A stretch of 64,000 nucleotides of DNA from Budorcas taxicolor (lineage: Eukaryota > Chordata > Mammalia > Artiodactyla > Bovidae), in NCBI RefSeq assembly GCF_023091745.1, contig NC_068913.1:31626501-31690500 (forward strand). The letters run 5' to 3'. The position numbers and the translations under genes were made by a program. Of this stretch, positions 12,727-22,237 are shown piece after piece; position 1 is the stretch's first letter, and the number at the start of each line of letters is the position of its first letter. A model generated the notes under the pieces. It did not search any database. It saw only the letters and a list, made by a program, of their open reading frames with translations, and was not told where the DNA came from.

Positions 12727-12857
12727 CATGTATGCTCAGTTTCTCAGTTGTGTCTGACTCTTTGTGACCCTATGGACTGTAGCCTGCCAGGTTCCTCTGT
12801 CCATGGGATTTCCTGGGCAAGAAAACTGGAGTGAGTTGCCATTTCCTCCTCCAGGAT
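12727..12857 (-). mobile_element. Bov-A monomer SINE fragment
   Basis: A single Bov-A unit in antisense, from 'ctcagttgtgtctgactc' to 'ccatttcctcctccagg'. It lacks the tRNA-like head, so it is a truncated Bov-tA or a monomeric Bov-A. Confidence 0.88.
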
Positions 12858-14629
12858 ATGCGAGAGTAGGTTAGAGGAAACATATTTTTTAATTCTTTTT
12901 AAACAAGAAAGTCATGTTAGATCTCTAGTATTGTCATTAGGAAAAAAATTGGCACACAACTGTGGCATTTTAATTAGTTATTTGCTTCCTATTATAATAA
13001 CCCCTGTTTTGTGTCCATGGATTTTATGCTAGATGGTTAATTGATTCAAGAAACTGTTTTGTGGTGGTATAATAGTTTTGTTCAAACTATAATATATATA
13101 ATGTGCCAGGTAATATCCGATTTAATTAAATATACTTTATGGGTGAAAGAATTCATGTAATATCCTAAGGTGCCTTAGTCAAATTCATGATGGCCAATTC
13201 ATAGGCAAGCACAATATTACCCAATTAGCAACCTTGGCTTTATGACTCAATTGCATTATGTATTTTAAATTTCATTGTCTCTTGTGGTCAATCATCTTTC
13301 AACATTGAGTACTTAAATGTAGTTTCAGAAGAAGGCGCCAGAATCATTGACCAGCATAGCTACTTGGCAGTTGTTTTATGATGCTGGTTACTGTGAATGT
13401 TAATATGTCTCTGTTGATGGCAGTAATGTATTTCTAACAATGCTTTCAGCAAATTAAATATTATAGAAGCAAGCTGATTAGTGTGAATTATTTTTTAGGC
13501 AATAATTATCAGATGTATAAACCAAAGAAAAGGAAAATATTTCAATTCAGTTGTTTTACTGATGTCTCCTGTGGGGATTCCCAAGTGCCTATTGTATTTT
13601 GTGAAGAAAATGACACTTTCATTCAATAGAAAGTGAGCCAGGCCCACATGCCACTCAGCTCAGCTTAATTGTATGAATTCATTTTAAAAATATAAACTAA
13701 GATAAAAGTTAATAAATTAAAAGAAAAAAGATGTAACAGAGACCTAGAACAGCTGTCATTTCATGAACAGCCATATATAATCCACAATGAGATTACCTTA
13801 TGACCAATTTATCTATTGAACAAGTTATTTTAGAACTTAATTCCTTGTTGAGTGATTTTGTAATTGTTTGAATATCCTCGCTTTCTCTCATTTCATCTTT
13901 ATAGCTTTCTTAGAGGTAAAACCAAGCAAATACAACCTAACTTGACTTAGGTGATTCTGCTTCACTTTATGACTTTTCTAATAAAACTGTTTTGTACAAT
14001 TGTGGGTATCTTATTTTTAAAAAATATCTACTCTACTTGTGAATGTAAGAGGCTTTGAAAGTCTAAAGATCCTTTGATCAAAGTTTAATTTTAAGGGAGT
14101 CTGCTTAAGGTAGGCTGAATATTCAGATAAATTTTCTCAGTACAGAACTTTTAAGAATACTTGGATAAAACTTTAAAAATTATAATTTAAGTATACTACT
14201 GAATTGAATGGAAACTAAGGATAATTTTTGGAGACTGGAAACAAGGAGAAAGTGAGAATGGAGAGAGTTAAGCAAAGATTGAAGCCCTAACGCCTGAACT
14301 CCATCTGCAGGTGGACAGGAAGCAAAGTCTGAGGCTGAAATTTTGTGGGAGTTTGTCTAAATGCTCAGAGAGTGACCTGGAACTGCTTTCCCCCAGAGGG
14401 AGAAAGCATGTAGATTTTTGCCCGTTGCTGACGTTGGTTCTGGGTAAAGTGTTTAAACAGAAAGTCTCCTCTGAGAATTGGTTCTCAAAGCCTATATTCC
14501 CAAGAGTTTGGTCCCAGATTCATACTACCACACTATTATGTGGAAAAAACAAAAACTCACATGGATAATGTCCATTATGGGTATCTAGGCTGAGATGGTT
14601 TGAGGTTCCTGGAAGAGACAAATACACTT
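12858..14629. other. No gene seen; unassigned DNA
   Basis: Long AT-rich stretch without a repeat I recognise. The frame at 14311-14568 (85 codons) is open but matches no family I know. Confidence 0.5.
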
Positions 14630-14630
14630 T

Positions 14631-15608
14631 CAGTTCAGTTCAGTCGCTCAGTCATGTCCGACTCTTTGCGACCCCATGAATCGCAGCACGCCAGGCCTCC
14701 CTGTCCATCACCAACTCCTGGAGTTCACTCAGACTCACATCCATCGAGTCAGTGATGCCATCCAGCCATCCCATCCTCTGTCGTCCCCTTCTCCTCCTGC
14801 CCCCAATCCCTCCCAGCATCAGAGTCTTTTCCAATGAGTCAGTTCTTCGCATGAAGTGGCCAAAGTACTGGAGTTTCAGCTTCAGCATCATTCCTTCCAA
14901 AGAAAACCCAGGGCCGATCTCCTTCGGAATGGACTGGTTGGATCTCCTTGCAGTCCAAGGGATTCTCAAGAGTCTTCTCGAACACCACAGTTCAAAAGCA
15001 TCAATTCTTCAGTGCTCAGCCTTCTTCACAGTCCAACTCTCACATCCATACATGACCACAGGAAAAACCATAGCCTTGACTAGACAGACCTTAGTCGGCA
15101 AAGTGATGTCTCTGCTTTTGAATATGCTATCTAAGTTGGTCATAACTTTTCTTCCAAGGAGTAAGCGTCTTTTAATTTCATGGCTGCAATCACCATCTGC
15201 AGTGATTTTGGAGCTCAAAGATATTAAGTCTGACACTGTTTCCACTGTTTCCCCATCTATTTCCCATTAAGTGATGGGACCAGATGCCATGATCTTCGTT
15301 TTCTGAATGTCGAGCTTTAAGCCAACTTTTTGACTCTCCTCTTTCACTTTCATCAGGAGGCTTTTTAGTTCCTCTTCACTTTCTGCCTTAACGGTGGTGT
15401 CATCTGCATATCTGAGGTTATTGATATTTTTCCCGGCAATCTTGATTCCAGCTTGTGCTTCTTCCAGCCCAGCGTTTCTCATAATGTATTCTGCATATTA
15501 ATTAAATAAGCAGGGTGACCATATACAGCCTTGATGTACTCCTTTTCCTATTTGAAAACAGTCTGTTGTTCCATGTCCAGTTCTAACTGTTGCCTCCTGA
15601 CCTGCATA
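14631..15608 (-). mobile_element. BovB LINE, 5'-truncated, antisense (~980 bp)
   Basis: It runs from the CAGTT tail at 14631 to a truncation inside the RT at 15608. YADDTT is near 15396-15413, with the RT thumb and C-terminal blocks downstream in antisense. Stops and frameshifts occur near 15268 (GPIT then stop) and 15000. The 3' third keeps many CpG sites, suggesting a fairly young copy. Confidence 0.93.
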
Positions 15609-15849
15609 TTTGGAGTAATATAATTGAAACATAGAGGCCGAAGTGATAAACTTTGAAGACGGAAGAATGCAACATGAGTCAAAAATGCAGACAGCCTTTA
15701 GATGGAAAAGTCAAGGAAACAAATTCTCTCCTGGAACCTCCAGAAAGAACGTAGCACTGATAACACCTTGAGTTTAGCCCCCAAAACTCATTTAAGGCTT
15801 TAACCTTCCAAAACTGTAAGAAATTTAGTTAACAAGTTATTGTTAAGTT

Positions 15850-16211
15850 TTAAAAATATATTTATTTATTTACAAATAAATCTTTATATTATGCTGGTCT
15901 TCCTTGCAGCACCCTGGGCTTTCTCTAGTTGTGGCAAGCAGGGGCTGCTTTCTAGTTGCAATGCGTTGGCTTCTCACTGTAGTGGCTCCTCTTGTGGTGG
16001 TGCACAGGCTCTAGGGCACATGGGCTTTAGTAGTTGTGATGCACGGGCTCAGTAGTTGCAGCTTGCAGGCTCCAGATTACAGGATCATTAGTTGTGAAGA
16101 ATGGACTCAGTCGTCTTGCTGCATGTCGGGATCTTTTGAGACCAGGGATCAAACCAGTGTCCCTGGCATTGCTAGATGAGCTCTTAACCACTGGAGCACC
16201 AGGGACGCCCC
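15850..16211 (-). mobile_element. CHR-2-type tRNA-derived SINE, antisense
   Basis: It starts with a TTTATTTATT tail, followed by alternating 'agttgtggca/gggctttagtagttg' units, and ends with the tRNA-like head containing B-box-type 'gggatcaaaccagtg' and 'ccactggagcaccagggac'. This SINE class is known from ruminants, hippos and whales. Confidence 0.85.
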
Positions 16212-16216
16212 TTGTG

Positions 16217-16433
16217 TTGCTGTTAGTGTTGATGAGTCACTAAGTCATGTCCAACTCTGCGACCCCATGGACGGTAGCCCTCCCAGGCTCCTCTGTCCGT
16301 GCACTTTCCTAGCAAGGATACAGAAGTGGATTACCCATTTCCTTCTCCAGAAGATCTTCCTGATCCAGGGATCAAACCCATATATCCTGCATAGGCAGGC
16401 AGATTCTTTACTGCTGAGCCACCAGGGAAGCCT
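16217..16433 (-). mobile_element. Bov-tA SINE, antisense
   Basis: The BovB-like tail and Bov-A body lie at 16217-16350. The tRNA-like head at 16360-16433 contains 'gggatcaaacccatatatcc' and ends in 'gagccaccagggaagcc'. Confidence 0.92.
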
Positions 16434-16559
16434 CAGTTGTTAAGATAAACAACTTTTCTTGTTTGTAGCCAGTAGGTTTTTGATAATTTGTTGTAACATC
16501 AATAGGAAACTAATACATGGTGATTAGATGAACTGGTTTCAGGAGAAGGGTTTCTTTTT

Positions 16560-16865
16560 TTCCCCCAGACTTGAAACTTTTAATTTTGTGTTGGGGTTTA
16601 GCCAGTTTAAATATGTTGTGGTAGTTTCAGGTAACAGTGAAGTACTCAGCTATACATATACATGTAGCCATTCTTCCCCAGACCCTCCTTCCCATCCAGG
16701 CTGGCACATAACATTAAGTAGAGTTTGCTGTGCTATACAGTAGGTCTTATTGCTTATCCATTTTAAATACAGCAGTGTGTACATGACCTTCCCAAAGTCC
16801 CTAACTGTCCCTTCCCCCTGGCAAATAAGTTTGTTTTTTAACTCTGTGAGTCTCTTAGGAGAAAG
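16560..16865 (-). mobile_element. L1 3' UTR fragment (older artiodactyl L1)
   Basis: The antisense L1 3' end, recognised by 'ttgtgttggggtttagcc', 'cagctatacatatacatgta', 'cccatccaggctggcacata' and 'tgtgctatacagtaggtc'. It is diverged from the full-length copy at 33445-41828, so it belongs to another, older subfamily. Confidence 0.8.
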
Positions 16866-17063
16866 GGTTTTAGATAAAAATCTGATACCAGTCAGAACCA
16901 CCAGAAGACCACAAAGGAAATTTGTACTTGGATTGAGAGATTGCGATGTGTATTTAAAATGTTGCTTTTTTTAAGGTGCCATTGATTTCTCTAAATCATT
17001 TGGAGGCCAAATATTTTTAAAATTTTGTACATACAAAACACAAAACTTGAATTTTATTGCTGT

Positions 17064-17284
17064 GGTTTGGTCATTTAGTCACTAAGTCATATCCGACTCT
17101 TGTGACTCCATGGACCATCATAGCCTGCCAGGCTCTTCTGTCCATGGAATTCTCCAGGCAAGAATACTGGTGTGGGCTGCCGTTTCCCTCTCCAGGAGAT
17201 TTTCCTGACCCAGGAATTGAACCCGGGTCTCCTAAATTGCAGGCAGATTCTTTACTGACTGAGCTATGGGGGACTGAACAGCAC
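17064..17284 (-). mobile_element. Bov-tA SINE with 16-bp TSD
   Basis: A complete antisense Bov-tA. TSD tgaattttattgctgt at 17048-17063 and tgaattttagtgctgt at 17285-17300 (one mismatch). The tRNA-like head ends near 17270. Confidence 0.95.
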
Positions 17285-17300
17285 TGAATTTTAGTGCTGT

Positions 17301-17967
17301 TCCCATGTATGTACACATTCAGGCTGATGAACCGAGAGTTACAACCTAGAATTTGCTGCCTAATCACTGTGTGATATTTTTTCTGAAAATCAAAGTATAA
17401 TAAATTGTTGACCAGAACTTTGATCTTAATGCTTCAGTGTTTAAAAGAGCTTCCCAAAGCAAGTATAGAAGAGCTAATTGAGGAAACTGAGCCCTAAATT
17501 ATGGTTTTGTATCTGATTTCTAAAATATATCAAGAGAGATAAAATGCAAAAATTAATACAAGGGAAAGAGCTGAAATACAAGGACTCACATTTCAGTATC
17601 TGACCCGAGATGTTGTAACTCAGTTATTTTTGATAGTGTTTGTCCCCTTGATCAGCCACTTTGCTATAAGATATAAGACCTTGGACAATACCAGGACATT
17701 TCTCTGGCAATTTTTATCCATCAATGTTTAAACAGATGTTAGGCTATTTCGACCATCCATTGTTCAAGTGAAAGTCACGATTCAAGGTTGGTGAATAAAA
17801 GTAAATATCTCTCCCTATCAATACAATCCCACAATTTGATCTTATGTGAAAGGTATTTCCATTTATCAGAAGATCATGTAGCATCATTTGCTCACAGTGT
17901 TTTCTAAATGTTTATGATTTTTGTACATTTTGAATTTGAAATACATGGAATTTCCTCTGTATTAGGA
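17301..17967. other. No gene seen; unassigned DNA
   Basis: AT-rich DNA without recognised repeat or coding frame. Confidence 0.5.
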
Positions 17968-18187
17968 AACTGAGACTTTCTTGGGTAAAGGATCTGCCTG
18001 CAGTGCAGGCGGGAGGAGGAGGAGACTCACAGGCCTGATCCCCAGGCAGGAAGGCCTCCTGGGGGAGGAGAATGGCAACCCATTCCAGGATTCTCGCTTG
18101 AAAAACTCTGACAGAGAAGCCTGGTAGGCTACAGTCTGTTGGGTTACAAAGAGTTGGATTCAGCTGAGCAACTGACACACACGTGCA
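17968..18187 (+). mobile_element. Bov-tA SINE, sense, diverged
   Basis: The head is 'cttgggtaaaggatctgcct', followed by the 'ggaggagaatggcaaccca' body and an 'agctgagcaactgacacac' tail. Confidence 0.88.
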
Positions 18188-18909
18188 AGACAAAAATATA
18201 CTGTAGAGAATTTGGTTGAAAATAAAAGGCTAACTTTGAAAATCACTATTTCAAATCCTAAACTTTGGGTTTTCCTATAGAATCTGTTTCTGATTTATCT
18301 TTAGATCCTCACAGAGTTTTTAATACAATGTCTAAACCTTGAAAAGCATTTGCTCACTACATACAGTCTATATTTGCTTTATACATACAGTCATTATACC
18401 CACAGTCACTTGTTTTAATTTTGATTTCTCTTTAATATTCATGAGTAACTCATTTATGGGAGTTTCCAGGATGTTTCCTGAAAAAGTCCCAGGAAAACAA
18501 GAGGGGTAATATAAACAGGAGAAGAACAGGACATTTCTCATTCCTCGGCCTCTTCATTCTCAATTGTTCTGAGCCACACTGGGGATGGGTAGGGAGGGAG
18601 TGTTCCTTGGACCATCTAATGAGTATGGGGGAACAGTGCATATCTGACAATAGATGAACAGAAAGGTGCTAAAGTCTTAATGCAGCTACAATTTGAGACA
18701 TATGAATGATCATTTCATCCAAGACTATAAGCAATTCTCAAATACTACAAAAAATGTTTTTAGAGGTAGTATGTACTTGGTAAAACTTCTTAGGGTTCTA
18801 GCAAACAGTGCTGAGCACCATCAGCATTGTAATCATCTATAACTAAAGTAACGTTCTTTCTCATCCTAAAAACATATAATCCAGACCACAGAACTACCTT
18901 TCGTGCTAT
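18188..18909. other. No gene seen; unassigned DNA
   Basis: No repeat or coding signal recognised. The 66-codon antisense frame at 18450-18650 has no known domain. Confidence 0.5.
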
Positions 18910-19122
18910 GAAAAGTGAAAGTGAAGTTGCTCAGTTGTGTCCAACTCTGCGACCCCATGGACTATAGCCTACGAGGTTCCACCGTCCATGAGATTTTCCA
19001 GGCAAAAATACTGGAGTGGGTTGGCATTTCCTTTCCCAGGAGATCTTTCGACCCAGGGACTGAATGCGGGTCTCCCGCATTGTAGGCAGACACTTTACCA
19101 TCTGAGCCACCAGGAAAGTCCC
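18910..19122 (-). mobile_element. Bov-tA SINE, antisense (first of an adjacent pair)
   Basis: It starts with 'aagtgaaagtgaagttgct', then a Bov-A body, and ends with the tRNA-like head 'gagccaccaggaaagtccc'. A second Bov-tA of the same orientation follows within 4 bp. Confidence 0.92.
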
Positions 19123-19125
19123 AAG

Positions 19126-19318
19126 TAAAAGTGAAGCTCAGTTGTGTCCAACTCTTTGTGACCCATAGACTATACAGTCCATGGAATTCTCCAGGCTGGA
19201 ATACTGGAGTGGGTAGTCTTTCCCTTCTCTAGGGGATCTTTCCAACCCAGTGATTGAACCCAGGTTTCCTGCATTACAGGCACATTCTTTACTAGCTGAG
19301 CCACCAGGGAAGCCCAGA
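19126..19318 (-). mobile_element. Bov-tA SINE, antisense (second of pair)
   Basis: Shorter and more diverged than its neighbour, with a small deletion in the Bov-A body near 19163-19180. The head ends 'gagccaccagggaagccca'. Confidence 0.9.
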
Positions 19319-19347
19319 TAGGGGTCTTAAAATTCATGTAAGCATTT

Positions 19348-21222
19348 TTGTTGTTGAACAGTCACTCAGTCATGTCCGATGCTTTGTGACTCCATGGACT
19401 GCTGCATGCCAGGCTTCCTTCACCATCTATCAGAGATTGCTCAAACTCATGCCCATTGAGTCAGTGATGCCATCCAGCTATCTCATCCTCTGTTTTCCCC
19501 TTCTCCTCCTGCCCTTAATCTTTCCCAGCACCTGGGTCTTTTCCAGTGAGTCAGCTCTGCACATCAGGTGACCAAAGTGTTGGAGCTTTGGCTTCAGCAT
19601 CAGTCCTTCCAATGAATATCCAGGATTTATTTCCTCTGGATTGACTGGTTTGATCTCCTTGCAGTCTAAGGGTCTAGTCTTCTCCAGCAACACAATTCCA
19701 AAGCATCAGTTCTTTGGCTCTCAGCTTTCTTTATGGTCCAAATCTCACATCCATACACGACTACTGGAAAAACCATAGCTTTGACTAAACAGACCTTTGT
19801 CAGCAAAGTAACGTCTCTGCTTTTTAATACACTGTCTAGGTTTGTCATTGTTTTCTTCCAAGGAGCAAGCACCTTTTAATTAAATGGCTGCAGTCACCAC
19901 CTGCAGTGATTTGGAGCCCATTGTTTCCCATGTCATGAAGTGATGGGACTGGATGCCATGATCTCTGTTTCTTGAATGTTGAGTTTTAAGCCAGCTTTTT
20001 CACTCTCCTCTTTCACCTTCATCAAGAGACTTTAGTTTCTCTTCACTTTCTGCCGTAAGGGTGGTGTCACCTGCATATCTGAGGTTATTGATATTTCTCC
20101 CAGCAATCTTGATTCCAGCTTGTGCTTCATCCAGCCTGGCATTTTGCATTAAGTACTCTGCATAACTCTTGAGAGTCCCTTGGACTGCAAGGAGATGAAA
20201 CCAGACAATCCTAAAGGAAATCAGTCCTGAATATTCATTAGAAGGACTGATGCTGAAGCTGAAGCTCCAATACTTTGACCACCTGATGTGAAGAGCCAAT
20301 TCATTAGAAAAGACCCTGATCTGGGGAAAGATTGAAAACAGGATAAGATGGGGTCAACAGAGGATGAGATGGTTGATTGGCCTCACTGACTCAATGAATG
20401 TGAGCAGTCTCCGGGAGGTAGTAAAGGACAGGGAAGCTTGGTGTGCTGCAGTCCATGGGGTTGCAAAGAGTTAGACACATTCGAGTGACTGATCAGCAAC
20501 AACATAACTCTGCATAAACGTTAAATAAGCAAGGTGACAGTATACTGCCTTGACGTACTCCTTTCCCAATATTGAACCAGTCTGTTGTTCCATGTTCAGT
20601 TCTTTCTGTTGCTTGTTGACACACATACAGGTTTCAGGAGGCAGGTAAGTTGGTCTGGTATTGCCATCTCTTTAAGAATCTCCCTCTGTTTTTGTGATCC
20701 ACACAGTCAAAGGCTTTAGTGTAGTCAGTGAAGCAGAAGTTGATGTTTTTCTGGAATTCTCCTGCTTTTTCTGTGATCCAGCGGATGTTGGCAATTTAAT
20801 CTCTGGTTCCTCTGTCTTTTCTAAATCAGCTTGTACATCTGGAATTTCTTAGTTCTCATAGTGTTGAAGCCTAGCTTGGAGGATTTTGAGCATTACCTTG
20901 CTAGTATGTGAAATGAATGCAGTTGTGTGGTAGTTTGAACATTGTTTGGCATTGTTCTTCTCTAGTATTAGAATGAAAACTGACCTTTTCCTGTCCTGTG
21001 GCCAATGATGAGTTTTCCAAATTTGCTGGCATATTGAGTGCAGCACTTTCACAGCATCATCTTTTAGGATTTGAAATAGCTCAGCAGGAATTCCATCATC
21101 TCTACTAGCTTAGTTTATAATGATGCTTCCTGAGGCCTAGTTGACTTTGCACTCCAGGATGTCTGGCTCTAGGAGAGTGATCACACCATCGTGGTTATCT
21201 GGGTAATTAAGATATTTTTTTC
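19348..21222 (-). mobile_element. BovB LINE, antisense, ~1.5 kb, interrupted by a sense BovB fragment
   Basis: The outer copy occupies 19348-20165 and 20507-21222. It is more diverged than the other long BovB copies. Read antisense, it covers from the block encoding ITHLEPDILE through RT to the 3' tail. At the catalytic motif near 20075 the frame reads YAGDTT instead of YADDTT. Many stops and indels are present. Truncation is around 21222, where similarity to the BovB 'gatctttttt' region fades. Confidence 0.92.
20166..20506 (+). mobile_element. BovB 3' fragment nested in an antisense BovB
   Basis: 341 bp, sense, starting at 'ctcttgagagtccc' and ending with an 'agcaacaac' tail. An 11-bp TSD actctgcataa flanks it at 20155-20165 and 20507-20517. 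With the outer copy's own 3' end (19348-19690) it forms a long inverted repeat. Confidence 0.94.
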
Positions 21223-21242
21223 CATAATATCTGATAATAAAA

Positions 21243-21447
21243 TATCTTCCTAGGTAGTGGTAAAAAATGCAGGAAACATAAGAGACGTGACTTTGATCTC
21301 TTGGTCAGGAAGATCCCCTGAAGGAGGGCATGGCAACCCACTCCAGCATTCTTTCCTAGAGAATCCCACGGACAGAGCCACCTGGTGGGCTATAATCCGT
21401 AAGGTTGCAAAGGGTTGGACACAACTGAAGTGACAATTATGCATAAG
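21243..21447 (+). mobile_element. Bov-tA SINE, sense, diverged
   Basis: A degraded tRNA-like head ('cttcctaggtagtggtaaaa'), then 'ggaagatcccctgaaggag', the Bov-A body and the tail 'ggacacaactgaagtgac'. Confidence 0.9.
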
Positions 21448-21531
21448 CATAATATTATTAATAATGTGTAAAAGTAAGGCAGTTTCAGGAAAGAGTGAAA
21501 AGTAAAATTGAAGCTGAAAGTGCTATTATTC

Positions 21532-22026
21532 AATTCAGTTCAGTTCAGTCACTCAGTCATGTCCAACTCTTTGCAACCCCATGGACTTCAGTACTCCAGG
21601 CTTCCCTGTCCATCACCAACCCCTGGAACTTGCTCAAACTCATGTCTAAAGAGTCGGTGATGCCATCCAACCATCTCATCCACTGTTGTCCCCTTCTCCT
21701 CCTGCCTTCAATCTTTCCCAGCACCAGGGTCTTTTCCTGTGATCAGTTCTTCTTATCAGGTGGCCAGAGTATTGGAGCTTCAGCTTCAGCATCAGTCCTT
21801 CCAATGAATATTCAGGATTTCCTTTAGGATTTACTGGTTTTATTTCCTTGCAGTCCAAGGGACTCTCAGAGTCTTCTCTAACACCCCAATTTGGAAGCAT
21901 CAATTCTTCAGCCCTCAGCTTTCTTTATGGTCCAACTCTCACATCCATACATGAATACTGGAAAAACCATAGCTTTGACTAGATGGACCTTTGTTGGCAA
22001 AGTAATGTCTCTGCTTTTTAATATGC
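21532..22026 (-). mobile_element. BovB 3' fragment, antisense (~495 bp)
   Basis: From the CAGTT tail at 21532 to 'ctgctttttaatatgctg', where a Bov-tA starts immediately. It contains the RT C-terminal GCESWT and LKLQYSGHL blocks in antisense with indels. Confidence 0.92.
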
Positions 22027-22237
22027 TGTGGCTCAGATGGTAAAGTGTTTGCCTATAATGCGGGAGACCTGGGTTCAATCCCTGGGTTGGGAAGATCTCC
22101 TGGAGAAGGAAATGGCAACCCACTCCAGTATTCTTGCCTGGAAAATCCCACGGATGGTGGAACCTGGTAGGCTACAGTCCATGGGATCGCAAAGAGTTGT
22201 ACACAACTGAGTGACTTCACTTGCACTTTCATAGCGA
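22027..22237 (+). mobile_element. Bov-tA SINE, sense
   Basis: The tRNA-like head 'gtggctcagatggtaaag' is followed by 'gggttcaatccctgggttgg' and a complete Bov-A body. It abuts the end of the BovB fragment, so it either inserted there or marks its truncated edge. Confidence 0.93.

Larger units (their letters stand above)
15612..16516 (+). mobile_element. Old LTR-like 3' part, split by two SINEs
   Basis: 15612-15845 and 16434-16516 together read as an old mammalian LTR-type 3' end: 'aacctccagaaagaacgtag', a 'ccttgagtttagccc' block, then 'aatttgttgtaacatcaata' and 'ggaaactaatac'. A CHR-2-type SINE and a Bov-tA lie between the halves. Family uncertain. Confidence 0.45.

Noticed and set aside
14752..15270. 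172-codon plus-strand open frame, and similar frames at 10486-10962, 33015-33422, 60416-60985 and 1458-1973
   Set aside because: They are antisense readings through BovB 3' regions (or a BovB insert in L1). The same serine/leucine-rich pattern recurs wherever BovB occurs in the opposite strand.
16360..16433. tRNA-like sequences with A/B-box words (also at 22030, 38290, 27790 and elsewhere) as true tRNA genes
   Set aside because: They are the heads of Bov-tA or CHR-type SINEs, continuous with the SINE body and lacking a complete cloverleaf.
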